From Anadara kagoshimensis (taxonomy: Eukaryota; Mollusca; Bivalvia; Arcoida; Arcidae): 64,000 nucleotides of DNA. Positions 12,302 to 21,963 of the stretch are shown one piece after another. The DNA lies in NCBI GenBank assembly GCA_021292105.1, contig CM037861.1, positions 26,963,110 to 27,027,109 of the forward strand, given 5' to 3'. The notes under the pieces are model-generated. The model was not told the DNA's origin. It made no database searches and saw nothing but the letters and a program-made list of their open reading frames with translations. The position numbers and the translations under genes were made by a program. Each line of letters begins with the position of its first letter. The first letter of the stretch is position 1.

Positions 12302-15300
12302 ATTATTTATACAAAGAAACATACTGGGTCACTTTAGTCGTGAAAACTATTAATCTTAAGATTCGATCAACTTCAAATAAAAGGGTATCTTTAAATCAAT
12401 ATATTTTTCATAACAGAGTGGCGTCTTTTCTTTAAAATGAGAATTATGATCATCTATAACAACAATTTATGAAGTAAATGAAAAGCATACAGTGTCTCAA
12501 TGTGTTTTATTGGGTGGTACAGAAATAAATTCATATAGTATAATTTCAAATGATTCTATAGCGTTTTTCTTCAAAAATTGAGTTTATGACGTCATAGAAA
12601 CGTCACAGTAATAGCTACACCAATCAAGTTTGTACTTTATAAAAGCTGAAGCTGTTCCCTTTACAATGATACCAAATATGATCTATATCTACATAATATC
12701 ATCGACAACAAAGATAAAAACGTTCCCCTACCCCGTTTCGATCATTTTTTAAAAATGGCTATCTTTAATATATTTTTTCTAATAAGTGGTGTCTTTTATC
12801 GAAGATGAGAATATATGATCATTTATAACTACAATTCATTAAGTAAATGGAAAACATACTTTGTCTTAATGTGTTTTATTATGCTGTACAGAAATAATTT
12901 TATAAAGGATAAATTGACACGATTTTATAGCGTTTTTCCTCAAAACTTGTGTTTATGACGTCATGGTGACGACATAGAAGCAGCTACATCAACCAACTTT
13001 GTATTTTATAAAAGCTGAACATGTTCCCTTTACAATGGTACCAAATATGATCTGTATCTGCATAATAATATTGAAAACAAAGATAAAAACGTTCCCCTAC
13101 CCCTAATAGAGAAATTTACTGAAAACTTTCAGGTACTCTTAAATATTGAAGTTTTTCATGAAGAGCATCCCAACTTATTTCTGGGAAACATCCCGATTCC
13201 ATTACTAGACACCCTAAGGTACCAGAAAAAAGTGGTGTCGGAGGATCCTGGGGGGGGGGGGGGGTGCACGGTGGGTCCACCTAGCCCACGGACTATATGT
13301 ATATATGTCAAAATGCCTTTATAAAAAAAAAAAAAAAAAAAGAGTTGTCTGACAGCACATTATTCTTGCCTGCACTGAAAACTTAAACAATTCATAGGAC
13401 ACTGCTGAGGTAAAACATATGACCATATGTAATTATTTCAGGAATATGGACAACAATAGTGTAACAGTACTATTTATAGCTGTATCAATAAAAAAACTAA
13501 CATACTAATCCATGTCTGAATCACAATCCAGAAGCACAAGTAAAAACTTTGAAACTGAGGCTCTTGATGAGTCAATTTTGGGACCGATGTTCTGCCCGAT
13601 TCACAATTCAAAATCTTATGGTTTTTTTCACAATCATTTTGCTAACTTTCTCAATTTTGGAAATTTCAGCTTTAAAACCAGTATATCTGGAGTTTTTTTT
13701 TTCCCACAATTTTGGCCATTATGATGCTTTTTTCACAATTGCAAGGGCCCCAGCCCCATTCACATAAGAGTGAGAGAGAGCCCTGAACTTCCATAAGGGA
13801 AGTGAGGCTAGGTGCTCCGAAAGAGTATTATCTTACCATATCCTATTGTATATGAGGGTTTCCAACCACTGTGTAAAAAATCTGTACATATTTCACCATC
13901 ATCTTCAACATTTGGATGGAATATCTTCGTCTGAAATTTGATCTGAAATTAATTAAAATTAAGTTTGTTATAACATTACCAAATACATGTATACATGTAT
14001 TTCATAATAGGGTAACACACAAATAAAAAAAAATTAAATAAGAATTTCCAATACTATTAGTTCTATCTTTGCGAAATCTGTTACAATTCACTGATTTTAA
14101 AGTACATATACCGGTATACACAATTTGAAAAATTATAGTTTTTTTTATTACTGAAAACACAAATTGATAGGCAAAATTTATTTAAAAAATGATTGGGGAA
14201 AAAAATAAAACAGAAAAAGTAAATACTATAACAACATGAACAATGATGGTCCAATACAAATCGAAGCGTTAACTTATAATCCATGCACATCAATAACTCC
14301 AAAATTTTTTCCCAAAATTTTATATATTAAGTCCAAAATATTGTATAATAGATCAACTTTTCAGATACTTCAAGTTGTTAGTCTAAATGGGTAGAGCAAA
14401 CTATTGCAAACTATTGCACGTACATACAGATTATAGGAGACTAAAAAGCATATTTTATCATATCTGAAAAGAGAATTCATCAACAAATGTTATCAACGGC
14501 AACAAAGTTACTGATACATATAAAGTTACCAGGAAATATATAGATTTGCTGACAAATTAAGTTTATTCTTTGTGCAACCTGTTCAGGATCAGCAAATGCA
14601 AGATCACCATACAGATAAAACAACACCGCTTTAGATGGTTAGGCCATGTGATGAGAACGCCTAATGAGAGAATACCAAAAACAGCATTGAATTGGACACA
14701 AACTGGAAAAAGAAAACCTGGTAGACCTGGGAGAACCATTCAAATAGAACTGCAGGAACTGGGATACACCTGGGGGCAAGCCCAACAGAGACAAATGGAG
14801 GACACTTGTTGGTGTCTTATGTTCCAGTGGGAATGAAGAGGATAAGTAAGTTGTGCAAATATGAGTTGAGTTGAGTAATGGTGTTTAATGTCCAAGTCAA
14901 GAATATTTCACTTATATCGAGATGTCCCCAGCTATAGGCAAAGGTGCAGAAATTTTGCCTGTGTGTTGCGCTGATGGCATTATACAGCAGGGTTCTTTAG
15001 CATGCCAAGACCACCGTGATACAGGACCTCATTTATTTTAAGTTCCCATCTGAAAGAACCGTGATTTTCATTTCGTAATGCCGAGTGCTTAGCGAAAGAA
15101 CAGTCACTACCCACTTTCAAGTCTTGGGTCAGACCCGGCCGGGGATCGAACCCATAACCGCCCACTTACGGAGCAAGCACTCTACCAACTGAGCTACTGC
15201 AGTGGTTTGTGCATATATGACATCTGTACCAAATATGTTTACCGGTATGCACATTTGACATCCCATAATTTTATCTAATTTATGCCAAGTTTTTTGCAGT

Positions 15301-18300
15301 TTTCACTTTCTGTACAGTAGATTACTTTTCTATTGTGAGATATTTACCCATATTAAAGATAATTTCGTGAGAACCCTCGGCCAAGAATTCATATATCACA
15401 CGAATACTCCCAGAATCTCGAAAATTAAAAAAAAATTAAAAACTTAGACTCTAAAAGTTATATATAAATGACAAGACTACTAAGAAAAAGGAGATAATTG
15501 CCTATTGATCGCCAAGTTTAATATTAACAAAGAATGTAGTCGCAAATTTACATATTCACCAAATGACGCTTAGGTGTCGACACACAAAATGTGATACTCG
15601 TGAATTCAAAGTAATCTACAGTATTGGTGGTAACAAAAAATTGAGTAAATTTTATTATAACATCCGTCAACTATCATTGCTTGAAAATAAAATGTGAAAA
15701 TGTACATCATGTAACTATAGTACATTTAATCCAAATACATTGACAGTTAAGTAACACATTATTTATTTTTAATTAGGATTAAATATGATACCTTAGGTGC
15801 TTTGAAAGGATAGTCATGTGAAAAGTCAATTCTTAATAAGAAGTTCCCTCCATGGTATGGACTGTCTTCCTGTTAAAACAAAAGAGAAATTGTTTAATAA
15901 ACTTCAATCAATTATAATATAGTGTGTGTTGTATGACATTAAACACTGTATATACGGTAAAGATCATCCAAAAGAACCTAGAAAACTGAACAGATGACAC
16001 TTATAAATTGGAAGATGTTCAGTTACATACTGTATTATAACATGACATCAATGTCATTTTATGATGCAGTGATTTTGTTTTGCAGTCATCATGCATCTTT
16101 ATATTGTGACATAATTTTCATTTATAAAAATATAATTTAGTTGGTGTTTACTAGGTTAAAGGAACAGCAGATTGACATGTCACAAACAACTACATGTATA
16201 AATTTATAAATTTATCATTCGTTACTCCAAAGAAAGAGTTAGATAAACTGATTTTAAATGAATTGTTTAATCATGTTATGATTGAAATAATCAAAAATTT
16301 TATATATGATTAATTGTCCAATAATGCAAGGGACCAGAGAGCACATGAAGCAGACTAAATCACAAGGTGATAAAGATCCCCAAGTGATTTATTATGTCAC
16401 ATTATACATGACTGAATGAAAACATGAAAAGGCGATGGATGGATGGATGGATGGAGATGTATGTATGGATGGATGGATGGAAGGATGGATGGATGGATGG
16501 ATGGATGGATGGAGATGGATGGATGGATGGATGGATGGATGATGGGAGGGATTGGATGGATGGATGGATGGATGGATGAATGGATGGATGGATGGGAGGG
16601 ATTTGATGGATGGATGGATGGATTGGAGGGATGGGATGGGATGGATGGATGGATGTGGATGGATGGATGGGTGGATGGGTGGATGGATGGATAATAGCTT
16701 CTATGTAAAGCTTACATACCTACATATGAATATGACAAAGTATAAACATGACTATATAGTGTACTTACAGGTCCAGGGAGCTGTGCTTGCCAGTGCATCA
16801 CTGTAATTAACAATATCAAAATATCAGTAATAATAAATGTAATAATTAAACCAAAATATAAAGCTTGAGATATTCAGTTACAAAATACTGGTTTACATCA
16901 TTTACCTTTTTTTACACAATTATTGGTAGGTTTGGCGGTGGGTGGTTCCAACATCCGGCGGGTTGTATATTAGCTGGTCTCTGACTATTGAGTAGATGGA
17001 TCCTTGTGGATACCGGTGCAGTGGTAGTACAATTGGTGAAGTAAGAAGATAAACACCAACATCTAAACAATAGCAGTTTATTATAAGTAATGATACTGGT
17101 CTAGCTTTCGGTTTGGGGTAGCCTTTATCAGGACCAATGTTGGTGTTTATCTTCTTACTTCAACAATTATTGGTAAATACAGACTGTGATGTAGGGCGAA
17201 ATCCATATTGATGGATCATTTTACATTTTGGTTTTTTGTACCATACTAAAGCTATGATTTTCTGTTTCATATGATTTGTGAAATTATGAAAAACACACAA
17301 TATATTACAAGTTAACTGCCTTAACACAAAAACATGAGATTACATGCACGGTGCATGTGCAAACGTTTTGATTTTAAAGGAAAAGTTTAAATGATATGTC
17401 TCCTTTTTGAGAAACTAATCAGGGTTATTAGCCATTATTTGGTAAATTAACATTTATAAACTGAAACTTGACTACTAGTAATTTGAACAAAATTTGTACA
17501 CCAGAGGGCATTCAGTTTAGACAGGTTCTACTTTAATGGAACAAAGTTAGCACCAATAAAAATTGTCCTCGATAGACAAGTATAAATGTATCTATAATCA
17601 AAAACAAACATAACAATCTATGTTCAAATACCAATCCAAAATTGGGGCAAAAACAACAAAGTAAAAACTTTTGAAAAGTTTATTTAAACATCTGAACTTA
17701 AACCAGGGAAGTGAGACTGGGTGTCTTTTCAGTATGTACAAAACTTACATGTACTATCTTCTTCTAAAGGACCTGCCTTTAACCCGTACTCTTCTGGAAT
17801 CTCATTAGCAAGATTCATAAGTTGCTGAAAGTAACAATTCAATAATACATGTAGTACACATGAAATTATAATAGTGTATTATATGTGTATACCTGCTCAT
17901 TAACAAAAATGTTTAGTTTACTTGGGCAAAGAAGCAGGTATTCTGACTCTGGTATTGAACAACTGGATGCAATGCTGATCATCCAGTTTATTTTCTCCAA
18001 TCCGCACTTTTGGAGAAGAAGATTTATCAGGATTTTTGCACCCATTGATAACCCCGACCCAGCTTTCATAACAATGGCAATACCACAAACAAATCTTAAT
18101 TGCAACCACTTGCATCTGCATCTGACCAAGTTTTTATTCAAATCTGTTCAGTAATTTCAGAGGGGAAGTTGAAAATGTAAACGTTTACAATACAAACTAT
18201 GACAAACTTTGATCAGAATAGCTCACTTAAGCTTTGTGTATGATGTCATTTCTATGCACTTGTAGTGGTCTGGGTAGCTCAGTCAGTTAGTGGTAGAGCA

Positions 18301-19248
18301 CTCACCTATAGTGTGGGAGGTCCCAGGTTCCATCCCCAGTCCAACCCTGCATTTTTTCTCCTTCTTATTACAGTTTGTTGGCAAGTTTGGCCCTCAGAAG
18401 TGGTGGTCTGGCAATGTGGTGGCCATATATAAAGTCCATCCGAGGGAACTTAGGCAAGATTTAAAACTTGGGACCATGGCAAATTAAAAAAGTAACAGGG
18501 GAAGGGTGTAGTGGTCTGGGTAGCTTGGTGGTAGAGCACTCGCCAATAGTGTCAGAGGTCCCGGGTTTCATCCCTGGTCGGCCCCTGCATATTTTCTCCT
18601 TCCTGTTACACACTGATGTTACTGTAACGTGTAAGGGTGTCATACCCAGGTTATTTCCTGGGATTCAATAAGATAATACAATAAAAGGGTTTCTTTATAA
18701 TTGAAATAAACCAAGAGCTATAATTAATGTTAATCAACCTGCTATTTGTGAACAGCTCACAAGTAATCTAAGCTTTAATTTAAAATAAAGTGCACAAGCA
18801 AATATATACAGATAAATGTGCGAATTAACAAAGAAAACATTAACTATTCAGAATCAATTACACAATTGAAACATTTGAATTCATTTATTACATTAAATCG
18901 AACACTTTCTGTTCACTGAAATTATGAAGTACATCATGTATTACATGTATTTGCAAGCCATAGCCTAGGAAATGCCAACAAATTACCACATTAGTTTTGG
19001 TAACTTAACCATAGGCTGTTAAAAGTCTAGAACATAATTTGGTAATTTCTTTTGTTCATTATCACTATAAAGTACCCACTATATTGATATAAAGTTAACC
19101 TTCTCTTTGTTCTCCTGAGTTAACCTGTTAAAGCAGTCTAGAACATCAAGTAAATTAAAATGTTTTCTTATTATTTCTATAGTATGGCTGATTTAAGTAA
19201 CATACAGTATTTCGTTATAATTACCTTAGTAATAAGTTTTGTTGCCAT
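7560..19248 (-). CDS. Ubiquitin-conjugating enzyme (E2/UBC fold), six coding exons, 155 aa
   Basis: Exons in transcript order: 19248-19225, 17824-17749, 16800-16769, 15869-15792, 13942-13837, 7711-7560 (TAG at 7562-7560). Every junction is GT-AG and phases agree, giving an uninterrupted 155-residue frame starting MATKLITK. The product is a whole UBC domain with almost no extension, so class I. Visible landmarks are the PYHGGNF strand (48-54), the YPFKAPK turn (64-70), the HPN triad (79-81), catalytic Cys89 in GEICTDFL, the conserved Trp in SGWKPSYT, and the C-terminal helices with PNAEEP. Known for the family: Cys89 takes ubiquitin or a ubiquitin-like protein from an E1 as a thioester and passes it on with an E3, in cytosol or nucleus. 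HPN and Cys are present, so an active enzyme rather than a UEV is expected. I cannot assign it to a human subfamily; the Thr-Asp after the Cys and the AEEP segment differ from UBE2D. Intron 5 (about 6.1 kb) carries a giant inverted repeat. Confidence 0.9.
8577..9316 (+). repeat. Two tandem ~370-bp units inside the left arm
   Basis: Each unit starts GGGGTAGGG.AACGTTTTTA (8577 and 8947) and continues with GATCATATTTGGTA, AAAGGGAACA, the CATAAAC motif and AAAAACGCTATA. The units are related but diverged. The right arm repeats the same arrangement inverted (about 12370-13105), so the duplication predates the arm pair. Confidence 0.8.
9377..9441 (+). repeat. (ATC)n microsatellite, interrupted
   Basis: Runs of ATC with a few interruptions, at the matching point of the right-arm (GAT)n tract. 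Confidence 0.95.
10160..11700 (+). pseudogene. Decayed RTE-like LINE reverse transcriptase remnant
   Basis: Plus-strand translation in shifting frames gives a recognisable endonuclease-RT linker and RT. Seen are [12 protein letters not shown] near 10530, a GKAIGP(D) block near 10690, [20 protein letters not shown] near 10735, an [19 protein letters not shown]-like stretch near 10850, TKQAGF near 10930, and the later [11 protein letters not shown], a LGSMI-type block with [15 protein letters not shown] near 11410, and LLYGVE near 11545. Many stops and frameshifts show it is dead. It fills the spacer between the two arms of the giant inverted repeat in E2 intron 5. Confidence 0.75.
11715..13308 (-). 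repeat. Right arm of giant inverted repeat (E2 intron 5)
   Basis: Reverse complement of the left arm, ending at GTCCACCTAGCCCACGGAC near 13275-13293. It carries the matching (GAT)n tract at 12202-12301, much longer than its partner, and the matching G-run near 13252. Confidence 0.9.
12202..12301 (+). repeat. (GAT)n microsatellite, ~33 units
   Basis: Nearly pure GAT repeat with one GAC. It produces false poly-Asp and poly-Ile reading frames. Confidence 0.97.
14566..14836 (+). pseudogene. C-terminal fragment of a LINE reverse transcriptase
   Basis: The frame carries the typical LINE tail: [46 protein letters not shown]. This is the extreme C-terminus of RTE/jockey-like reverse transcriptases with nothing upstream, so it is a 5'-truncated insertion. 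It sits in intron 4 of the E2 gene, directly before a minus-strand SINE. Confidence 0.8.
14862..15208 (-). mobile_element. SINE family A, complete-looking, in E2 intron 4
   Basis: Minus strand, with well-kept boxes: TAGCTCAGTTGGTAGAG (box A) and GGTTCGATCCC (box B). The tail ends TTGAGTAATGG in plus orientation. It lies about 25 bp after the LINE C-terminal fragment. Confidence 0.85.
15355..15625 (+). repeat. Interspersed repeat shared with 36085-36365
   Basis: Both contain GAGATAATTGCCTATTGATC, TTTAATATTAACA, AATTTACATATT and GTAATCTACAGT/TTATTTACAGT ends. This copy lies in E2 intron 4; the other is downstream of DAPP1. Confidence 0.65.
16434..16694 (+). repeat. (GGAT)n microsatellite in E2 intron 3
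   Basis: About 260 bp of GGAT units with GGAG and other interruptions. It lies 75 bp downstream, in transcript direction, of the exon 3 donor. Apparent Met-Asp-Gly-Trp frames are translation of the repeat. Confidence 0.96.
17037..17162 (-). mobile_element. 126-bp unit with perfect 26-bp inverted ends and a hammerhead-like core
   Basis: Positions 17037-17062 are exactly repeated in reverse complement at 17137-17162. On the minus strand the interior reads GGTC, CTGATAA, a short GG/CC-flanked loop, GAAA, GCTA, GACC. The order (CTGANRA, loop, GAAA between pairing GGTC and GACC) resembles the minimal hammerhead ribozymes of Penelope-like elements, whose consensus is CUGANGA. The G-to-A change in the core argues for a degenerate or inactive copy. 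It lies in E2 intron 2. Confidence 0.5.
18261..18506 (+). mobile_element. tRNA-like SINE (family D), copy 1, in E2 intron 1
   Basis: Starts TGTAGTGGTCTGGGTAGCTC, with box A-like GGTAGAGCAC and box B-like GGTTCCATCCC, then CTGCATTTTTTCTCC. A second copy follows directly. Confidence 0.7.
18507..18665 (+). mobile_element. tRNA-like SINE (family D), copy 2
   Basis: Same head and box B region as copy 1 (GTGGTCTGGGTAGCTTGGTG, CCGGGTTTCATCCC) and the shared TTTTCTCCTTC after it. The two copies are head-to-tail, either by nested insertion or by tandem duplication. Confidence 0.68.
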
Positions 19249-20361
19249 ATTTTAAATCTTTCTATAAACCATCTGCGAAAATTATTGCTTAGTCAACTAC
19301 CAGTATTTTCCAGTTTGTTTGTTTCACTTGTCAACATGTTACAACGAACCCCTTCATAAATCTGACCTATCAAATTTAACCCCTTTTTGCTAACACGTGT
19401 TTATTGAATTCAAGTTGATTCTTTTGAATCAAATCCTCAAATCCGTTAATATACACGAAATTTCTAATTGAAATAATTAATTATAAGAATAAGATATTAT
19501 AAATACTATAAACACTTATTAGCTTTGCCAAACAAAAATTCAGACAAATTTACCATGCTACACATTTTAGCATTCCTCATTAGTGTGTGAATAGTGAATG
19601 GGAACCAGTTAAAGTACCTGCTCCACATCCGGGGAATTCCCCTTCTTGCATCCCGAAGAACAATGCAAAAACAACAACAACCTTTTGTCTTCAAATAAGG
19701 GAAAGGATAGATACTTATGCCAGTAGACATCTGTTTGTTATTTTGGAATCGTGATTCTAAATATTTTCATTGTGACTAGAAGGCCTGTCAGACATTTTTG
19801 AATGGTAAATTTTTAATTTTATTCATATTCTGAAAATGATGAATTGTTTTTAGGAAGGACCCAGCCCTAGCTGAGATTGAGAAAAAATAACAACCTTGAT
19901 CAATGACCATATCAGTGGTCATACATGACTACAGTATTTTATTTCAGTCTTAAGGTCATAATTGTTTATACCTGAGAGGGACACCAGATTTAATTTTATT
20001 TCGACCAGCCTGTTGTTAGAAAGTCAAGACCAGGAGGACATAGGAAACTCATATATCTACTGCCACATTCCATTTAAACCCCTTCCCCCCCCCCCCCCCC
20101 CAAAAAAAAAAAAAGAAACCAGGACACAATCGATAGTACCCCGATACGATTTAACAGAGTTTTTCACACAGTATGGACTCCCTTCCAATCTAAACTTGTT
20201 TCTTCTCAACACTTCTACTTCTATACTATTGATCTGCAAAGGGAATCCCATATCGCAGATACTGCAAACGTGAACATGAGTGCAGGTTAAAAAGTTGAAT
20301 AACAGAGGGTAAAATGGCAAATTCAGTGCTGATTAAAAACTGGGTAAAATCTGGATTTCCT
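19249..20361. other. E2 upstream region; promoter not resolved
   Basis: About 1.1 kb between the E2 start codon and the LINE stop codon. No clear TATA box for the minus strand. Holds a C-run/A-run at 20085-20114. Confidence 0.4.
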
Positions 20362-21963
20362 TTACATGTGGTATGTTGCTCTCACTGCCTCCCGGAAACT
20401 GTCTGCTGATGTTGCTTGCAGCACATCTGGTGGGAGTCTGTTCCAGTCAGCTATGGTTCTTGGTATGAAGCTGTTCTGGTAGGCATCAGTGGAGGTGCTG
20501 AGTCGTAGGAATCGTTGTTGATGGAATTGGCGAGTTTGTATGGTTAGTCTTGGTACATATGCTGGCATGTTTACTGCTGCCTCTCCATTTAAGGTCTTAA
20601 ACAAGAGAACGAGCCGGGCTATTCTTCTGCGTGTTTCGAGGTTTTGCCAACCAAGAGTCTGTAAGATGTTGGTCACAGTTCCTGGTTCCCGGGAGTAGCT
20701 GGATGTAACAAACTGGGCAGCTCTGCGCTGTACCATTTCAATTCCATGGATGTGTTTCTTTCTGTATGGATCCCAAGCCGACGACGCATACTCGAGATGT
20801 GGCCGTACCAGTGCTTTGTATGCCTGTTCTTTGACGTCTTTGGGGCATTTGTAGATGTTCCTGCGGAGAAAACCTAGGACTCTATTTGCCTTTGATGTAA
20901 TTTTGCTGATGTGTGGTTCCCATCCTAGGTCTTCAGAGATTTCCACGCCAAGATATGGATAATGTTGGACTGTATCCAGAATCTGTCCCATCATGTGGTA
21001 TTTATATTTGATGGGGTTTCTTTTCTTGGTGACCCGCAGTATGTAGCATTTGGCAGGATGGAATGTCATTTGCCACTTCTGTGCCCAGTCAACAAGGTCG
21101 TCGAGATCTTTCTGAAGGGTTTCAGCATCTTGTTCATCAGATATTGTTCTGAATAGTAAGGAATCATCTGCAAATAGGCGTAGTGAAGAAGTAATGTCGC
21201 TGCCCATATCATTGATGTATATCAGGAAGCACAGAGGGCCCAGAACAGTTCCTTGAGGCACTCCCGATCTGACTGGTTTGTTGGGACTTGATTCTCCATC
21301 TACACATACTCTTTGCTGTCGCTGCGTGAGCCATGAGTCTACCCATCTATGCGTATTTCCTCGAATTCCATAATGAGACATTTTATACAGGAGTCGGTGG
21401 TGTGGCACGGTGTCAAATGCCTTGGAAAAGTCTAGAACTAGCATATCTGTTTGTTCTTTTTTATCCAGTGATCTTGCTATTACTTCAATTGTGTTCACTA
21501 ACTGTGTCTCGCATGATCGACGCTTTCTAAAACCATGTTGGTGTTCGCTTAGGATCTTATGTGTTTCAAGGTGTTTCATCACATGGTGGTAAACGATATG
21601 TTCCATTGTTTTGCAGCATATGGATGTTAAAGACACAGGCCTGTAGTTAACTGCTTGACTCCTATCTCCTTGTTTATAGATGGCTGTAATGTTAGCCTGC
21701 CTCCAGTCCTCTGGTATTTCACTGGTGTTGTGTGACTGTTGGAATATTAGCCGCAGATAAGGTGATATTTCGTTACAAGCTATCTTCAGTATTCTAGTTG
21801 GTATCTGATCTGGTCCATTGGCTTTACTCGGATCCAGCTTCTCCAAGAGGCGACATACTCCTTCAGTTGTTATGTGTAGAGACTCGATGTCTGGTGTGTT
21901 GGTTGTTCCCAGGTTTGGCATGTGTGTTAAATCTTCGTCTGAAAACACTGTCATATTGTTCAT
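20362..21963 (-). CDS. LINE reverse transcriptase part of the broken pol frame
   Basis: Reverse transcriptase with all core blocks in order and the catalytic FADD in place of the commoner YADD. The first residues up to TVF are the out-of-frame side of the join; genuine sequence starts at SDEDLTHMP. The C-terminal part (RRAAQFVTSSYSR, LGWQNLETRR, FIPRTIADWNRLP) is the usual CR1/jockey-like tail. No stop interrupts 533 codons, so the insertion is fairly young. Confidence 0.9.
   Translation of the reverse strand: MNNMTVFSDEDLTHMPNLGTTNTPDIESLHITTEGVCRLLEKLDPSKANGPDQIPTRILKIACNEISPYLRLIFQQSHNTSEIPEDWRQANITAIYKQGDRSQAVNYRPVSLTSICCKTMEHIVYHHVMKHLETHKILSEHQHGFRKRRSCETQLVNTIEVIARSLDKKEQTDMLVLDFSKAFDTVPHHRLLYKMSHYGIRGNTHRWVDSWLTQRQQRVCVDGESSPNKPVRSGVPQGTVLGPLCFLIYINDMGSDITSSLRLFADDSLLFRTISDEQDAETLQKDLDDLVDWAQKWQMTFHPAKCYILRVTKKRNPIKYKYHMMGQILDTVQHYPYLGVEISEDLGWEPHISKITSKANRVLGFLRRNIYKCPKDVKEQAYKALVRPHLEYASSAWDPYRKKHIHGIEMVQRRAAQFVTSSYSREPGTVTNILQTLGWQNLETRRRIARLVLLFKTLNGEAAVNMPAYVPRLTIQTRQFHQQRFLRLSTSTDAYQNSFIPRTIADWNRLPPDVLQATSADSFREAVRATYHM

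Noticed and set aside
12029-12337. 102-codon frame with a long poly-Asp tract, and the poly-Ile frame opposite
   Set aside because: Both are translation of the (GAT)n microsatellite inside an intronic repeat arm.
15120-15208. Possible tRNA genes at this and other SINE heads (2712, 18261, 25076, 47842)
   Set aside because: Only box A and box B resemble tRNA; acceptor stems do not pair and each is followed by a SINE body.
16443-16806. Met-Asp-Gly-Trp repeat frames
   Set aside because: Translation of the (GGAT)n microsatellite in E2 intron 3.
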